This document shows positions 6,139 to 12,239 of a DNA stretch of 12,239 nucleotides, in pieces (positions within the stretch are counted from its first letter, which is position 1; each line of letters starts with the position of its first letter). Position numbers and translations under genes: made by a program. This stretch comes from Chloroflexota bacterium (GTDB lineage Bacteria > Chloroflexota > Chloroflexia > Thermomicrobiales > UBA6265), in NCBI GenBank assembly GCA_019348515.1, contig JAHWJF010000048.1, positions 1 to 12,239 of the forward strand. The letters are read 5' to 3'. The notes under the pieces were generated by a model. That model did no database searches, was not told the origin of the DNA, and saw only the letters and a list, made by a program, of their open reading frames with translations.

Positions 6139-6657
6139 GTGCACGTGCCGATCACATTGAGTGTCAACGGCGTTGAGCGCCGGGCGGAAGTCGAACCCAG
6201 AACGCTCCTCGTCCAGTATCTTCGCAACGATCTCGCCCTGACCGGGGCGCACATCGGCTGTGAAACCAGCCAGTGTGGCGCGTGCACGGTCCTCTTGGAC
6301 GGCGAGGCAGTCAAGAGCTGCACTATCCTCGCGGTCCAAGCGGATGGCGCAGCGGTGACCACGATCGAAGGTCTGGCTCCCGTCGGCACGCTGCATCCGG
6401 TGCAACAGGCATTCTGGGATCAGCATGGATTGCAGTGCGGGTATTGCACCCCGGGCATGGTCCTCTCTACCGTGGCGCTCCTCGCTGATGACCCGAATCC
6501 AAGTGAAGAGTCGATCCGGCATGGGCTGGAAGGGAACATCTGCCGCTGCACCGGCTACCACAACATCGTGCTCTCGGTGCAGAGCGCCGCGAAATCGCTA
6601 GCATCAGGCGCCATTCCGGAACCGGTGCTCAGCCGCGATGCGTCGCTGACGAGGTGA
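6139..6657 (+). CDS. coxS: Molybdenum hydroxylase small [2Fe-2S] subunit (CoxS-like)
   Basis: This 172-residue iron-sulfur subunit carries two [2Fe-2S] clusters passing electrons from the molybdenum site to FAD. The plant-ferredoxin-type N-terminal domain has Cys41, Cys46, Cys49 and Cys61 (CETSQCGAC plus 11 residues plus Cys). The helical C-terminal domain has Cys100, Cys103, Cys135 and Cys137 (QCGYCTPGM and GNICRCTGYHNI). All eight ligands are present. The GCETSQCGACTV signature is the CO-dehydrogenase/xanthine-dehydrogenase small-subunit type, closest to CoxS. The start is a GTG at 6139 with a GGGGG run 6 bases upstream; a second in-frame GTG at 6145 is possible. It precedes coxM by 4 bases. 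Partner substrate specificity cannot be read without the large subunit, so it could serve another hydroxylase. Confidence 0.95.
   Translation: MHVPITLSVNGVERRAEVEPRTLLVQYLRNDLALTGAHIGCETSQCGACTVLLDGEAVKSCTILAVQADGAAVTTIEGLAPVGTLHPVQQAFWDQHGLQCGYCTPGMVLSTVALLADDPNPSEESIRHGLEGNICRCTGYHNIVLSVQSAAKSLASGAIPEPVLSRDASLTR
6651..6657 (+). promoter_or_regulatory. SD of coxM overlapping the coxS stop
   Basis: GAGGTGA contains the TGA stop of coxS and serves as SD for the ATG at 6662. This predicts translational coupling and near-equal synthesis of the two subunits. Confidence 0.75.
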
Positions 6658-6661
6658 AGCG

Positions 6662-7537
6662 ATGAACACCTCACCTTTCGTCTATCAGCGCGCAAACAGT
6701 GTCGACGACGCGATTTCGCTCTTGCAGCAGCATGGCGACGGCGCCAAGCTGATCGCTGGTGGCCACAGCCTGCTTCCGATCATGAAGCTGCGACTGGCCG
6801 AGCCGGACATGCTGATCGACATCGGGCGGTTGCCGGAGCTGCAGGGCACCCGTCGTGAACATGGCGAGATCGTGATCGGCGCGCTCGCGACCCATCATCA
6901 GGTCGCCACCGACCAGGAGATTCGATCGTCAATTCCGCTCCTGGCCGATACCGCGTCGCGCGTCGGCGATCGTCAAGTGCGAAATCGGGGAACGATCGGG
7001 GGAGCGCTCGCGCACGCCGACGCGGCCGCCGACTATCCCGCGGCGATTCTCGCGCTCGAAGCGACGATCGTCGCGAGAGGACCTGGAGGGGCGCGGCAGA
7101 TCCCGGCTCGGGAGTTCTTCCTCGACTTCTTGACGACCGCGCTGGCGTCGGACGAAATCCTCACCGAGATCCGCGTTCCCGTGCCGGCGGACGGGCACGG
7201 CTGGAGCTACCAGAAGCTGGCGAACCAGGCGTCTGGATACGCGATCGTGGGTGTTGGCGCCATCGCGATCCTCGATGGAAGCGGGACGTTTGACGATGTT
7301 CGTGTCGGCGTCACGGGAACGGCTGCCGTTGCCTGGCGCGCGGCCGCGACGGAAGCGGCACTACGCGGTCAGAAACCTGAATCCGGAGTCGTTGCCGCGG
7401 CAGCCGACAAGGTCGACGACGGAGTTGAAGCGCTGGACGACCTGCACGGGTCTGCGGAGTACCGACTGCGTGTGACGCGCGGGCTCACTCGCCGCGCGAT
7501 CCTGCAGGCCGTGGCGCGCGCCCAGCAGCGCGGGTAG
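6662..7537 (+). CDS. coxM: Molybdenum hydroxylase medium FAD subunit (CoxM-like)
   Basis: This 291-residue flavoprotein subunit would accept electrons from the CoxS clusters. FAD-binding motifs of the CO-dehydrogenase/xanthine-dehydrogenase family are clear: AGGHSLLPIMKLRL (32-45) for the first and RNRGTIGGALAHADAAADYP (107-126) for the second. The C-terminal CO_deh_flav_C-type domain spans about 184-285 and starts with YQKLANQASGYAIVGVGA. Length is normal. The start is fixed by a GAGGTGA SD overlapping the coxS stop. It is the last gene of the plus-strand unit: the next gene converges from the other strand 8 bases after its stop. The catalytic large subunit (coxL) that usually accompanies it is missing here, so the enzyme must be completed by a subunit from elsewhere. 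Confidence 0.95.
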   Translation: MNTSPFVYQRANSVDDAISLLQQHGDGAKLIAGGHSLLPIMKLRLAEPDMLIDIGRLPELQGTRREHGEIVIGALATHHQVATDQEIRSSIPLLADTASRVGDRQVRNRGTIGGALAHADAAADYPAAILALEATIVARGPGGARQIPAREFFLDFLTTALASDEILTEIRVPVPADGHGWSYQKLANQASGYAIVGVGAIAILDGSGTFDDVRVGVTGTAAVAWRAAATEAALRGQKPESGVVAAAADKVDDGVEALDDLHGSAEYRLRVTRGLTRRAILQAVARAQQRG

Positions 7538-7545
7538 ATCCTGGG

Positions 7546-8766
7546 TCAGTACGACCGCGGCAGACCGAGCACGTGCTGGGCGAGATAGCTCAGGACGAGG
7601 TTGTTTGACACCGGAGCAACCTTGTACAGCCGCGTCTCCCGGAACTTTCGCTCCATGTCATGCTCGGCGTTGAATCCGTGGCCACCGAGGGTATCGACCG
7701 CGGCGTTTGCCGCGGCCCAGCTCGCCTCGGACGCCAGGAGCTTCGCGGTATTCGCCTCCGCTCCGCAGGAGAGCCCCGCGTCAAACCGGGTCGCCGCGCG
7801 CCGCGCCATCAGGTCTGCGGACTCTACGTGGGCCCAGGCCATGGCTAAGGGGAACTGAATCCCCTGGTTGGACCCGAGAGGGCGGCCGAAGACCTCGCGC
7901 GTCTTCGCGTATCCAGCGGCACGCTCGATGAACCAGCGGCCGTCGCCAACACACTCGGCAGCGATGAGAATCCGCTCCGCGTTCCAACCGTCGAGGATAT
8001 GCCGGAACCCCATGCCCTCACTGCCGATGAGATTGCCCGCGGGGACTCGCAGCCCGTCGATCGTCAACTCGTTGGTCTCGTTGTTCATCAACATACGAAG
8101 TGGACGAGGCGTGATGGAGCCACCGGCCCCCCGCAGGTCGACCAGGAAGAGGCTGAGTCCGGCGGTCGGCCGGTGCTCCTCGCGCGGCGACGTACGCGCC
8201 AGGAGGACCATCAGGTCCGAGTGCTGCACGCGGGAGATATAGATCTTGCGGCCGGTGATAACGTAGCCGTCCCCGTCGCGGACCGCAACGGTTTCGATCC
8301 GGGTTGTGTCGGTTCCGGCACCGGGCTCCGTGACCGCAAACGCCTGCAAACGGAGCTCTCCGGAAGCAATTGGTGGGAGATACCGTGACTTCTGCTCCTC
8401 CGAACCGTGCCGGAGAAGTGCTCCCATGACATACATCTGCGCGTGTGCAGGTCCCGCGTAGCCACCGCTCTGGTTGATCTCCTGCAAGATCGCCGCGGCC
8501 TCCCGCAAACCGTATCCGAGACCGCCATACTGTGTCGGAATCAGCGCCGCTAGCCAGCCCGCGTTCGTCAGCGCCTGCACGAATGCCGCGGGGTACTCGC
8601 GCCGGCGGTCGAGATCGCGCCAATAGGCATCGGGAAACCGCATGCAGAGGGCGCGCACTTCGCGCCGCAGTTGGACGATCTCGGGCGAGTCGGTGAATGG
8701 GTCGAGACCTGGCCCCGCGCTCATCCCGGCCTCAGTTGAACCACCCGTTTCTCTTGCCGATGTCAT
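7546..8766 (-). CDS. Acyl-CoA dehydrogenase family protein (406 aa)
   Basis: This FAD enzyme would introduce a trans-2 double bond into an acyl-CoA, passing electrons to ETF. It has the N-terminal helical domain with GGLGYGLREAA (81-91), the middle-domain FAD/substrate motif AVTEPGAGTDT (144-154), ITGRKIYIS (170-178) and the C-terminal helical domain with RPLGSNQGIQFPLA (295-308) and DTLGGHGF (358-365). The usual YEGT catalytic Glu near the C-terminus is replaced by LYKVAPVSNN. Instead Glu264 in WNAERILIAAE matches the alternative catalytic Glu of isovaleryl-CoA and long-chain dehydrogenases (inference by motif position). Candidate starts are a TTG at 8778 and ATGs at 8769 and 8766; 8766 has GGGAG with 5-base spacing. 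It is divergent from an enoyl-CoA hydratase, suggesting one beta-oxidation-like pathway. Confidence 0.93.
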   Translation of the reverse strand: MTSARETGGSTEAGMSAGPGLDPFTDSPEIVQLRREVRALCMRFPDAYWRDLDRRREYPAAFVQALTNAGWLAALIPTQYGGLGYGLREAAAILQEINQSGGYAGPAHAQMYVMGALLRHGSEEQKSRYLPPIASGELRLQAFAVTEPGAGTDTTRIETVAVRDGDGYVITGRKIYISRVQHSDLMVLLARTSPREEHRPTAGLSLFLVDLRGAGGSITPRPLRMLMNNETNELTIDGLRVPAGNLIGSEGMGFRHILDGWNAERILIAAECVGDGRWFIERAAGYAKTREVFGRPLGSNQGIQFPLAMAWAHVESADLMARRAATRFDAGLSCGAEANTAKLLASEASWAAANAAVDTLGGHGFNAEHDMERKFRETRLYKVAPVSNNLVLSYLAQHVLGLPRSY

Positions 8767-8787
8767 CATGTCTCCCAATTGGAAGCC

Positions 8788-8799
8788 CCGATCCTACCA
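8788..8799 (-). promoter_or_regulatory. Candidate extended -10 promoter of the acyl-CoA dehydrogenase
   Basis: On the minus strand TGGTAGGAT gives an extended -10 (TAGGAT at 8791-8796). Transcription would start near 8784 and leave a leader of about 18 bases containing the GGGAG SD. No -35 is evident, so the call is tentative. Confidence 0.3.
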
Positions 8800-8878
8800 C
8801 TTCGCATCCAGGCGAGTGTTGGCGAAGGATGGCAAACTCCGTCCGTGACTGCTGTCGGACTCGTGAGGGGTAAAGGGC

Positions 8879-9685
8879 GTGCGTGACTTGGGCGGAGGAC
8901 GCTGGCAAACCATAGCCCTGGCGGTTGATGGCGAACGGCACGTCGCAACACTAACCCTCTCTCGCCCCGAGGCGCTCAATGCCATCAGCCGGGAGCTCGC
9001 CACCGAACTTCAGGCGGTGTGCGAGTCGATTGCGGCACGCACCGATGTTTGGGCCCTGATCGTGACCGGGGCTGGCGATCGCGCGTTTTGCGCCGGAGCG
9101 GACCTCAAAGAGCGGCGAATGCTCTCCGCGGACGAGCGCGCTGCGCACACGGTGGCGATCGAAGCGGCCGCGGAAGCACTTGCCGCCCTGCCCATGCCGA
9201 CGGTCGCGGCAATTCGTGGATTCGCCCTCGCGGGCGGCGCCGAGCTGGCAATCGCCTGCGACCTCCGCGTCGCCGCCGCGGACGCGACGCTGGGATTTCC
9301 GGAGGTCAAGATCGGAATCTTCCCCGGTGCGGGTGGCGCGCTGCGCTTACCGCGCATTGTCGGCAGCGGTATCGCGCGCGACCTGCTGTTCACGGGGAGG
9401 CGAGTGCCGGCTGATGAGGCGCTGCGGATTGGCTTGATTGACCGGCTCGTGGCGCCTGAGGCCGTGCTGGAAATGGCTGTCGAGCTTGCGGCGTCGATTG
9501 CCGCAAATGCTCCCCTTGCCGTCCGCGCCGTGAAACGCGCGTTGGAGGAGAGTCACGCTCGGCCCTTTGAGGACGCACGGAGCGCGGTGAGCGTGCTGAG
9601 GGCCGAGCTCGACGCGACGGACGATTATGAAGAAGGCCTCGCGGCATTCGCGGAAAAACGAGCCCCCCGGTTCACTGGCCGCTGA
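8879..9685 (+). CDS. Enoyl-CoA hydratase/isomerase family protein
   Basis: This 268-residue crotonase-fold enzyme probably hydrates a trans-2-enoyl-CoA. The oxyanion-hole segments are AFCAGADLKE (69-78) and GFALAGGAELAIACD (114-128). Both catalytic glutamates of classical hydratases are present: Glu122 in GGAELA and Glu142 in FPEVKIGIFPGAGG, matching Glu144 and Glu164 of rat mitochondrial hydratase. This favours true hydratase activity over an isomerase or decarboxylase. The C-terminal trimerisation helices are complete. The start is a GTG at 8879 with GAGGGG 8 bases upstream. It is divergent from the acyl-CoA dehydrogenase, whose product could be its substrate. Its last 14 bases overlap the tail of the convergent BtpA-family gene. 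Chain-length preference cannot be seen. Confidence 0.95.
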   Translation: MRDLGGGRWQTIALAVDGERHVATLTLSRPEALNAISRELATELQAVCESIAARTDVWALIVTGAGDRAFCAGADLKERRMLSADERAAHTVAIEAAAEALAALPMPTVAAIRGFALAGGAELAIACDLRVAAADATLGFPEVKIGIFPGAGGALRLPRIVGSGIARDLLFTGRRVPADEALRIGLIDRLVAPEAVLEMAVELAASIAANAPLAVRAVKRALEESHARPFEDARSAVSVLRAELDATDDYEEGLAAFAEKRAPRFTGR

Positions 9686-10490
9686 TCCGACGAGCCGCCA
9701 CGACGAGCGCCCGCACCCGCTGCGGATCGACCGGATTGGAGAGAATGGCATCGACCTTGGCGGCGGTGCCGACAATCGCTCCGTCCGCAATCGCGAGGAG
9801 CGACGGAAGGGTCTCCACCGTGCCGCCACTGCCGACGTACAGAGGCGTGTCCGGCAGCGCCATTCGCACCGTCCGGAGATCTTCAGGGTCGGTGGCCTGC
9901 CCCGTGCCGGCTCCTGAGACGATCACCGCGCTAGCCAGCCCTCTGACGACCGCATCCTCGGCCATCTCTCCGATTGGACGCGGGGAGAGCGGTGCGGCGT
10001 GCTTGACGTCGACGTCGGCCCAGACCGCAATAGGCGCGTCGAGGCGACGGATGAGCGCCTGCACGACATCCGCGCGCCCTTCGATCAGTCCCTGATCGGT
10101 CACGGCCGCGCCAGCGTAGACATTCGCGCGGACGAATTGTCCGCCGGCAGCCGCCGCGATCGCGACGGCGCCTTCAACGTCATTGCGCAGGACGTTGACC
10201 CCAACCGGAAGGCCGGTCTCAGCAATGACCATTGAGACGGCAAGCGTCATGGCGGCGATCGTCTCGGGTCCGGCAGCTCCCTTGTGGAACGGCACGTCGC
10301 CAAAGTTCTCGACGATGAGGGCGTCGGCGCCACCGCCGACCCAGGACGCGGCATCCCGACGGGCTAAATCGAGGATGTCATTCATTCCGCGTACTGATGG
10401 TCCCCGAGCGGACCCCGGCAGGGGAGGAAGGTGGATGACGCCGACAATCTGGAACGCCGATATCAGTAACTCACGGGAGCCACTGCCCAC
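9672..10490 (-). CDS. BtpA/SgcQ-family TIM-barrel protein
   Basis: This 272-residue protein belongs to the BtpA family, named after a cyanobacterial photosystem I biogenesis factor but widespread in non-phototrophs, where its role is unsettled. Family motifs are VGVIHLPPLPGS (16-27), ENFGDVPF (61-68), GVNVLRND (97-104), RANVYAGAAVTDQGLIEG (121-138), DVDVKHA (159-165), VSGAGTG (191-197) and YVGSGGT (218-224). The pattern of short strands with Gly-rich loops fits a phosphate-binding TIM barrel. The start is a GTG at 10490 that overlaps the upstream TAG stop by one base (TAGTG), with GAGG 9 bases upstream; a much longer open frame reaching 10772 is rejected. Translation is thus probably coupled to the small membrane protein. 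The 3' end overlaps the hydratase gene. A photosynthetic role is not supported by the neighbours. Confidence 0.9.
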   Translation of the reverse strand: MGSGSRELLISAFQIVGVIHLPPLPGSARGPSVRGMNDILDLARRDAASWVGGGADALIVENFGDVPFHKGAAGPETIAAMTLAVSMVIAETGLPVGVNVLRNDVEGAVAIAAAAGGQFVRANVYAGAAVTDQGLIEGRADVVQALIRRLDAPIAVWADVDVKHAAPLSPRPIGEMAEDAVVRGLASAVIVSGAGTGQATDPEDLRTVRMALPDTPLYVGSGGTVETLPSLLAIADGAIVGTAAKVDAILSNPVDPQRVRALVVAARRISGQ

Positions 10491-10726
10491 TATCGGCTGC
10501 CTCGCACCGATACCAGACCGGCGGCAGCGGCTCCGATGGCAAAGAGCAGCATGCAGATCGCAAAGAGGGTGAAACCGCCACCGGAGCGGATGGCCTGCGG
10601 GTCCCGGCGGACATATCGCGCGTAGAGCAACGACAGGGCGAGAGCCAGTGACCCTCCAGCGGTGCCGAAATAGATCATTGCCTGGAGATCCACGCCTGTC
10701 GCTACTCCGTCGGTCCGCCGCGTCAC
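10490..10726 (-). CDS. Small two-helix membrane protein (78 aa)
   Basis: I do not recognise a family. The sequence has two hydrophobic helices: residues ~17-35 (MIYFGTAGGSLALALSLLY) and ~51-73 (FTLFAICMLLFAIGAAAAGLV). A basic loop ARYVRRDPQAIRSG lies between them, so the loop probably faces the cytoplasm. The start is uncertain: a GTG at 10726 with a weak AGG, a GTG at 10693, or an ATG at 10678 just before the first helix. The TAG stop overlaps the GTG of the BtpA-family gene, so the two are expected to be made together, and the membrane protein may anchor or assist it (inference). It is divergent from the MerR-type regulator. Confidence 0.65.
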   Translation of the reverse strand: MTRRTDGVATGVDLQAMIYFGTAGGSLALALSLLYARYVRRDPQAIRSGGGFTLFAICMLLFAIGAAAAGLVSVRGSR

Positions 10727-10776
10727 GAGCCTGAGGTCGGCGAATCGAATGGTACTCCGCCGCTGCGGGCAAAATA

Positions 10777-10789
10777 GGTTAGTCTACCC
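10777..10789. promoter_or_regulatory. Imperfect dyad in the divergent merR/membrane-protein promoter region
   Basis: GGTTAG-T-CTACCC is a 13-base imperfect dyad (5 of 6 pairs) just before the regulator's ATG at 10792. It overlaps the possible -10 boxes TAGTCT (10780-10785) and TAGGTT (10775-10780). MerR-type proteins often bind dyads at their own promoters, so it is a candidate autoregulatory operator. Confidence 0.35.
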
Positions 10790-10791
10790 CT

Positions 10792-11439
10792 ATGGTGACA
10801 GCGGAACTGTCGCCATTTGATCGTGTTCGTCTTGAACGAGACGGCAGCAATCCGGCGAGGCGAATCAACAGCATGAGCGACAACCGTGATGGAAGGTCAG
10901 GCGCAGGTGGGCGGCGAACTGCATCACCAGGTGCTCGCGGTGCTGGACCTTCGCGCCAGCGGGGAAGCTCGCTGCCCGTGGGAAGTGCGGCGATTGGGAA
11001 CATTGCCGCGGAGCCGTATCGATACACTATGGCCGATCTGGAGGCTGAGACCGGTCTTCCAGCCCGCACGATCCGCTTCTATATCACCCAAGGTCTCTTG
11101 CCACCCGCGCGAGGTCGTGGGGTCGGCGCGACGTATGGCCCGACCCACATGCTCAGGCTCAAAGCGATCGGACTCCTGAAGAAGGACAACACCCCCCTTG
11201 AACAGATCAGACAACGGCTCTCCGACATGCGCGATGCCGAGCTCGCTGCCATGCTCGAGGTGGAAACCGCGCCGCCGGAGGATCGGTGGCGACGAGTGAT
11301 GCTCCATCCCGACCTGGAGCTGCACGTTCGCGAGCAAGGCGGCCGGAATCGTGACTACACATTCGAGAAGGTCGTCGATTTGATCGTCAAGCAATCTGAG
11401 GTACTCATCAAGCAGCAGCTTGGTGATTCCAACCGGTGA
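10792..11439 (+). CDS. MerR-type helix-turn-helix regulator
   Basis: This 215-residue protein has a MerR-type winged helix at ~78-146: YTMADLEAETGLPARTIRFY (78-97) is the recognition part, ITQGLLPPARGRGVGATYG (98-116) the wing and LEQIRQRLSDM (136-146) the following helix. Residues 1-75 are rich in Arg, Gly and Ser and look disordered. The C-terminal part has WRRVMLHPDLELHVRE (166-181) and a helix near 190-209 that may dimerise or sense a signal; no Cys cluster for metals is present. The start is uncertain. The ATG at 10792 has no SD but lies 7 bases after a TAGTCT box, which would suit a leaderless mRNA. The ATG at 10873 has GGCGAGG about 12 bases upstream. The downstream gene overlaps its stop (GTGA). 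Likely targets are its own operon and the divergent genes (inference). Confidence 0.88.
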   Translation: MVTAELSPFDRVRLERDGSNPARRINSMSDNRDGRSGAGGRRTASPGARGAGPSRQRGSSLPVGSAAIGNIAAEPYRYTMADLEAETGLPARTIRFYITQGLLPPARGRGVGATYGPTHMLRLKAIGLLKKDNTPLEQIRQRLSDMRDAELAAMLEVETAPPEDRWRRVMLHPDLELHVREQGGRNRDYTFEKVVDLIVKQSEVLIKQQLGDSNR

Positions 11440-11774
11440 CTGACGACGAGGCGAGGGAGCAATTCTGGATTCCCGACAACCCCGACGGTAGCGGCTGGGC
11501 GAACGTCGACTGGGTCAGCGCATCGCGCGGTTCACGCTATCACTATCGTCATGTGGGTCCAATTGAGGAGGAGCGGTCCAATCTGCCGCCCTTCTACCGT
11601 GTGGTAACGCGCCTCGAGTCCAGGAACCTGCATGCTCACGAGAACAGCTACTACGTGGCACGAGACCACCTTGCGGATTTTCTCGCGGAGCTGAGTCTCG
11701 CGGGCGGTTCAGAAGTGATCTGGCACGTCGAGCCGTGCCCGCTGCCGCCGCCCGAAAGCAGGGCCGGCGATTGA
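11436..11774 (+). CDS. Hypothetical protein coupled to the MerR-type regulator (112 aa)
   Basis: I do not recognise a family. The protein is soluble, acidic at the N-terminus (MTDDEAREQFWIPDNPDGSG) and rich in Trp, Tyr and His, with segments WANVDWVSASRGSRYHYRHV (21-40) and FYRVVTRLESRN (53-64), then a helix DHLADFLAELSLAGG (77-91) and a Pro-rich tail. There is no signal peptide or membrane helix. The GTG start overlaps the regulator's TGA stop in GTGA, so the two are translationally coupled and probably interact or share a signal. No SD other than one inside the regulator's 3' end (AGCAGCTTGGTG is weak) is seen. A hairpin follows about 14 bases after the stop. It is followed by a convergent gene. 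Function cannot be inferred. Confidence 0.75.
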   Translation: MTDDEAREQFWIPDNPDGSGWANVDWVSASRGSRYHYRHVGPIEEERSNLPPFYRVVTRLESRNLHAHENSYYVARDHLADFLAELSLAGGSEVIWHVEPCPLPPPESRAGD

Positions 11775-11787
11775 AAGAGCAAGAGAA

Positions 11788-11811
11788 GGGGACGGCCAAT
11801 CTGGCCGCCCC
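11788..11811. terminator. Bidirectional hairpin between convergent genes
   Basis: GGGG-A-CGGCC, loop AATCT, GGCCG-CCCC forms a 9-bp stem with a single bulged A. It is placed 14 bases after the 112-residue gene and 25 bases after the redoxin gene on the other strand. T-tracts are poor on both strands, so terminator strength is uncertain. Confidence 0.55.
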
Positions 11812-11835
11812 CGTCGCCGGTATGCCGAGTTCTGT

Positions 11836-12239
11836 CTACGAACGAAGCAAGTTCATCACATCTGGCCCCCCGACCGCGAGACCCGAGGCGACATTTCCCT
11901 GAGCATCGATCACGATCGCCGACGGCGTCCCGGATGCCCCAAACGCTTCGCCGGTGCGGAACCCCTGATCGAGGAGAATCGTCGAGTCAAGCCCGTGCTC
12001 GCGATTCGCATCCGCAGATCCAGTCGAGACGAGCACGAGTTGTGGCGCTCCAGCCGGCGTGTCCTTCTCCCACGCCTTGAGATCGTCAACCCGCCGCTGG
12101 CAGAACCCGCAACCGGGGTTCCTGAAGAGCAGAGCCGTCCGCCCGTTGCGAATCTCTTGGAGATTGACCTCTTTGCCATCGAGATCAGGCACCTTTACCG
12201 CTGGCGCCTTGCCCCCCACGGGAACACAACGTGGGGCCG
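11836..12239 (-). CDS. Thioredoxin-like (redoxin/TlpA-type) domain protein, 5' end outside the window
   Basis: The visible 134 residues form a thioredoxin-fold domain of the AhpC/TSA-redoxin type. Landmarks are PVGGKAPAVKVPDLDGKEVN at the domain start, the active site FRNPGCGFCQRR (CxxC as CGFC), LVLVSTGSADANREHGLDS and GTPSAIVIDAQGNVAS, whose Thr-Pro is the expected cis-proline. It should act as a thiol-disulfide oxidoreductase, likely outside the cytoplasm or attached to a membrane partner. A GTG at 12219 could be a start, but no good SD precedes it and the frame stays open to the window edge (APRCVP before that Val), so the gene is probably longer and carries an N-terminal domain; in related proteins this is often a MauE/DoxX-type membrane part (inference). 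The end is complete. Confidence 0.85.
   Translation of the reverse strand, partial: APRCVPVGGKAPAVKVPDLDGKEVNLQEIRNGRTALLFRNPGCGFCQRRVDDLKAWEKDTPAGAPQLVLVSTGSADANREHGLDSTILLDQGFRTGEAFGASGTPSAIVIDAQGNVASGLAVGGPDVMNLLRS

Noticed and set aside
10491..10772. Long N-terminal extension of the BtpA-family protein
   Set aside because: It overlaps the small membrane protein in another frame, and the GTG at 10490 has an SD and stop-start overlap.
12214..12236. 7-bp inverted repeat CCCCACG / CGTGGGG in the redoxin gene
   Set aside because: It lies inside an open coding frame at the domain boundary and has no positional logic for regulation.
1..12239. Mobile element, CRISPR array, tRNA, rRNA or toxin-antitoxin locus
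   Set aside because: No transposase or integrase motifs, no regularly spaced direct repeats of CRISPR size and no RNA-gene signatures were seen on either strand; the MerR/112-aa pair lacks toxin features.

Overview
The window is GC-rich bacterial DNA with tightly packed genes on both strands, frequent GTG starts and several recognisable Shine-Dalgarno (SD) sites. The gene mix is aerobic CO-dehydrogenase-type subunits, a MerR-type regulator with a disordered N-terminus, a secreted CAP/SH3 protein and a redoxin domain next to unknown membrane proteins. This would fit a Chloroflexota (Thermomicrobia-like) or similar soil bacterium, but no marker gene is present and that placement is inference only. 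No rRNA, tRNA, CRISPR array, transposase or phage gene was seen.

Layout, left to right. (1) 73-1422, minus: ammonia-dependent NAD+ synthetase (nadE), then a small multi-pass membrane protein. (2) 1423-1775: a 353-base gap holding a perfect 18-bp hairpin and a 12-bp palindrome. (3) 1776-3092, minus: a secreted CAP-domain protein with three SH3-like repeats, whose SD lies in one arm of an inverted repeat. (4) 3320-5415, minus: a class III PLP aminotransferase followed by a metal-dependent cyclase/amidohydrolase, read from a good sigma70-type promoter. (5) 5618-7537, plus: coxG, coxS and coxM-like genes, with an unusual period-8 inverted repeat between coxG and coxS. The catalytic molybdenum subunit (coxL) is absent. 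(6) 7546-8766, minus, and 8879-9685, plus: a divergent acyl-CoA dehydrogenase and enoyl-CoA hydratase. (7) 9672-10726, minus: a small two-helix membrane protein translationally coupled to a BtpA-family TIM-barrel protein. (8) 10792-11774, plus: a MerR-type regulator coupled by a GTGA overlap to an unknown 112-residue protein. (9) 11836-12239, minus: the C-terminal thioredoxin-like domain of a protein that runs off the window.

How it works together: most of the block is ordinary catabolic and accessory metabolism. coxG/S/M would supply the electron-transfer part of a molybdenum hydroxylase. The acyl-CoA dehydrogenase and hydratase would carry out the first two steps of a beta-oxidation-like route. 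The aminotransferase and cyclase probably act on one amino or amide substrate. I see no clear new defence or mobile system. The points most worth a second look are the orphan coxGSM cluster, the period-8 repeat inside it, the hairpin over the CAP gene's SD, the shifted catalytic base of the acyl-CoA dehydrogenase, and the MerR plus unknown-protein pair.
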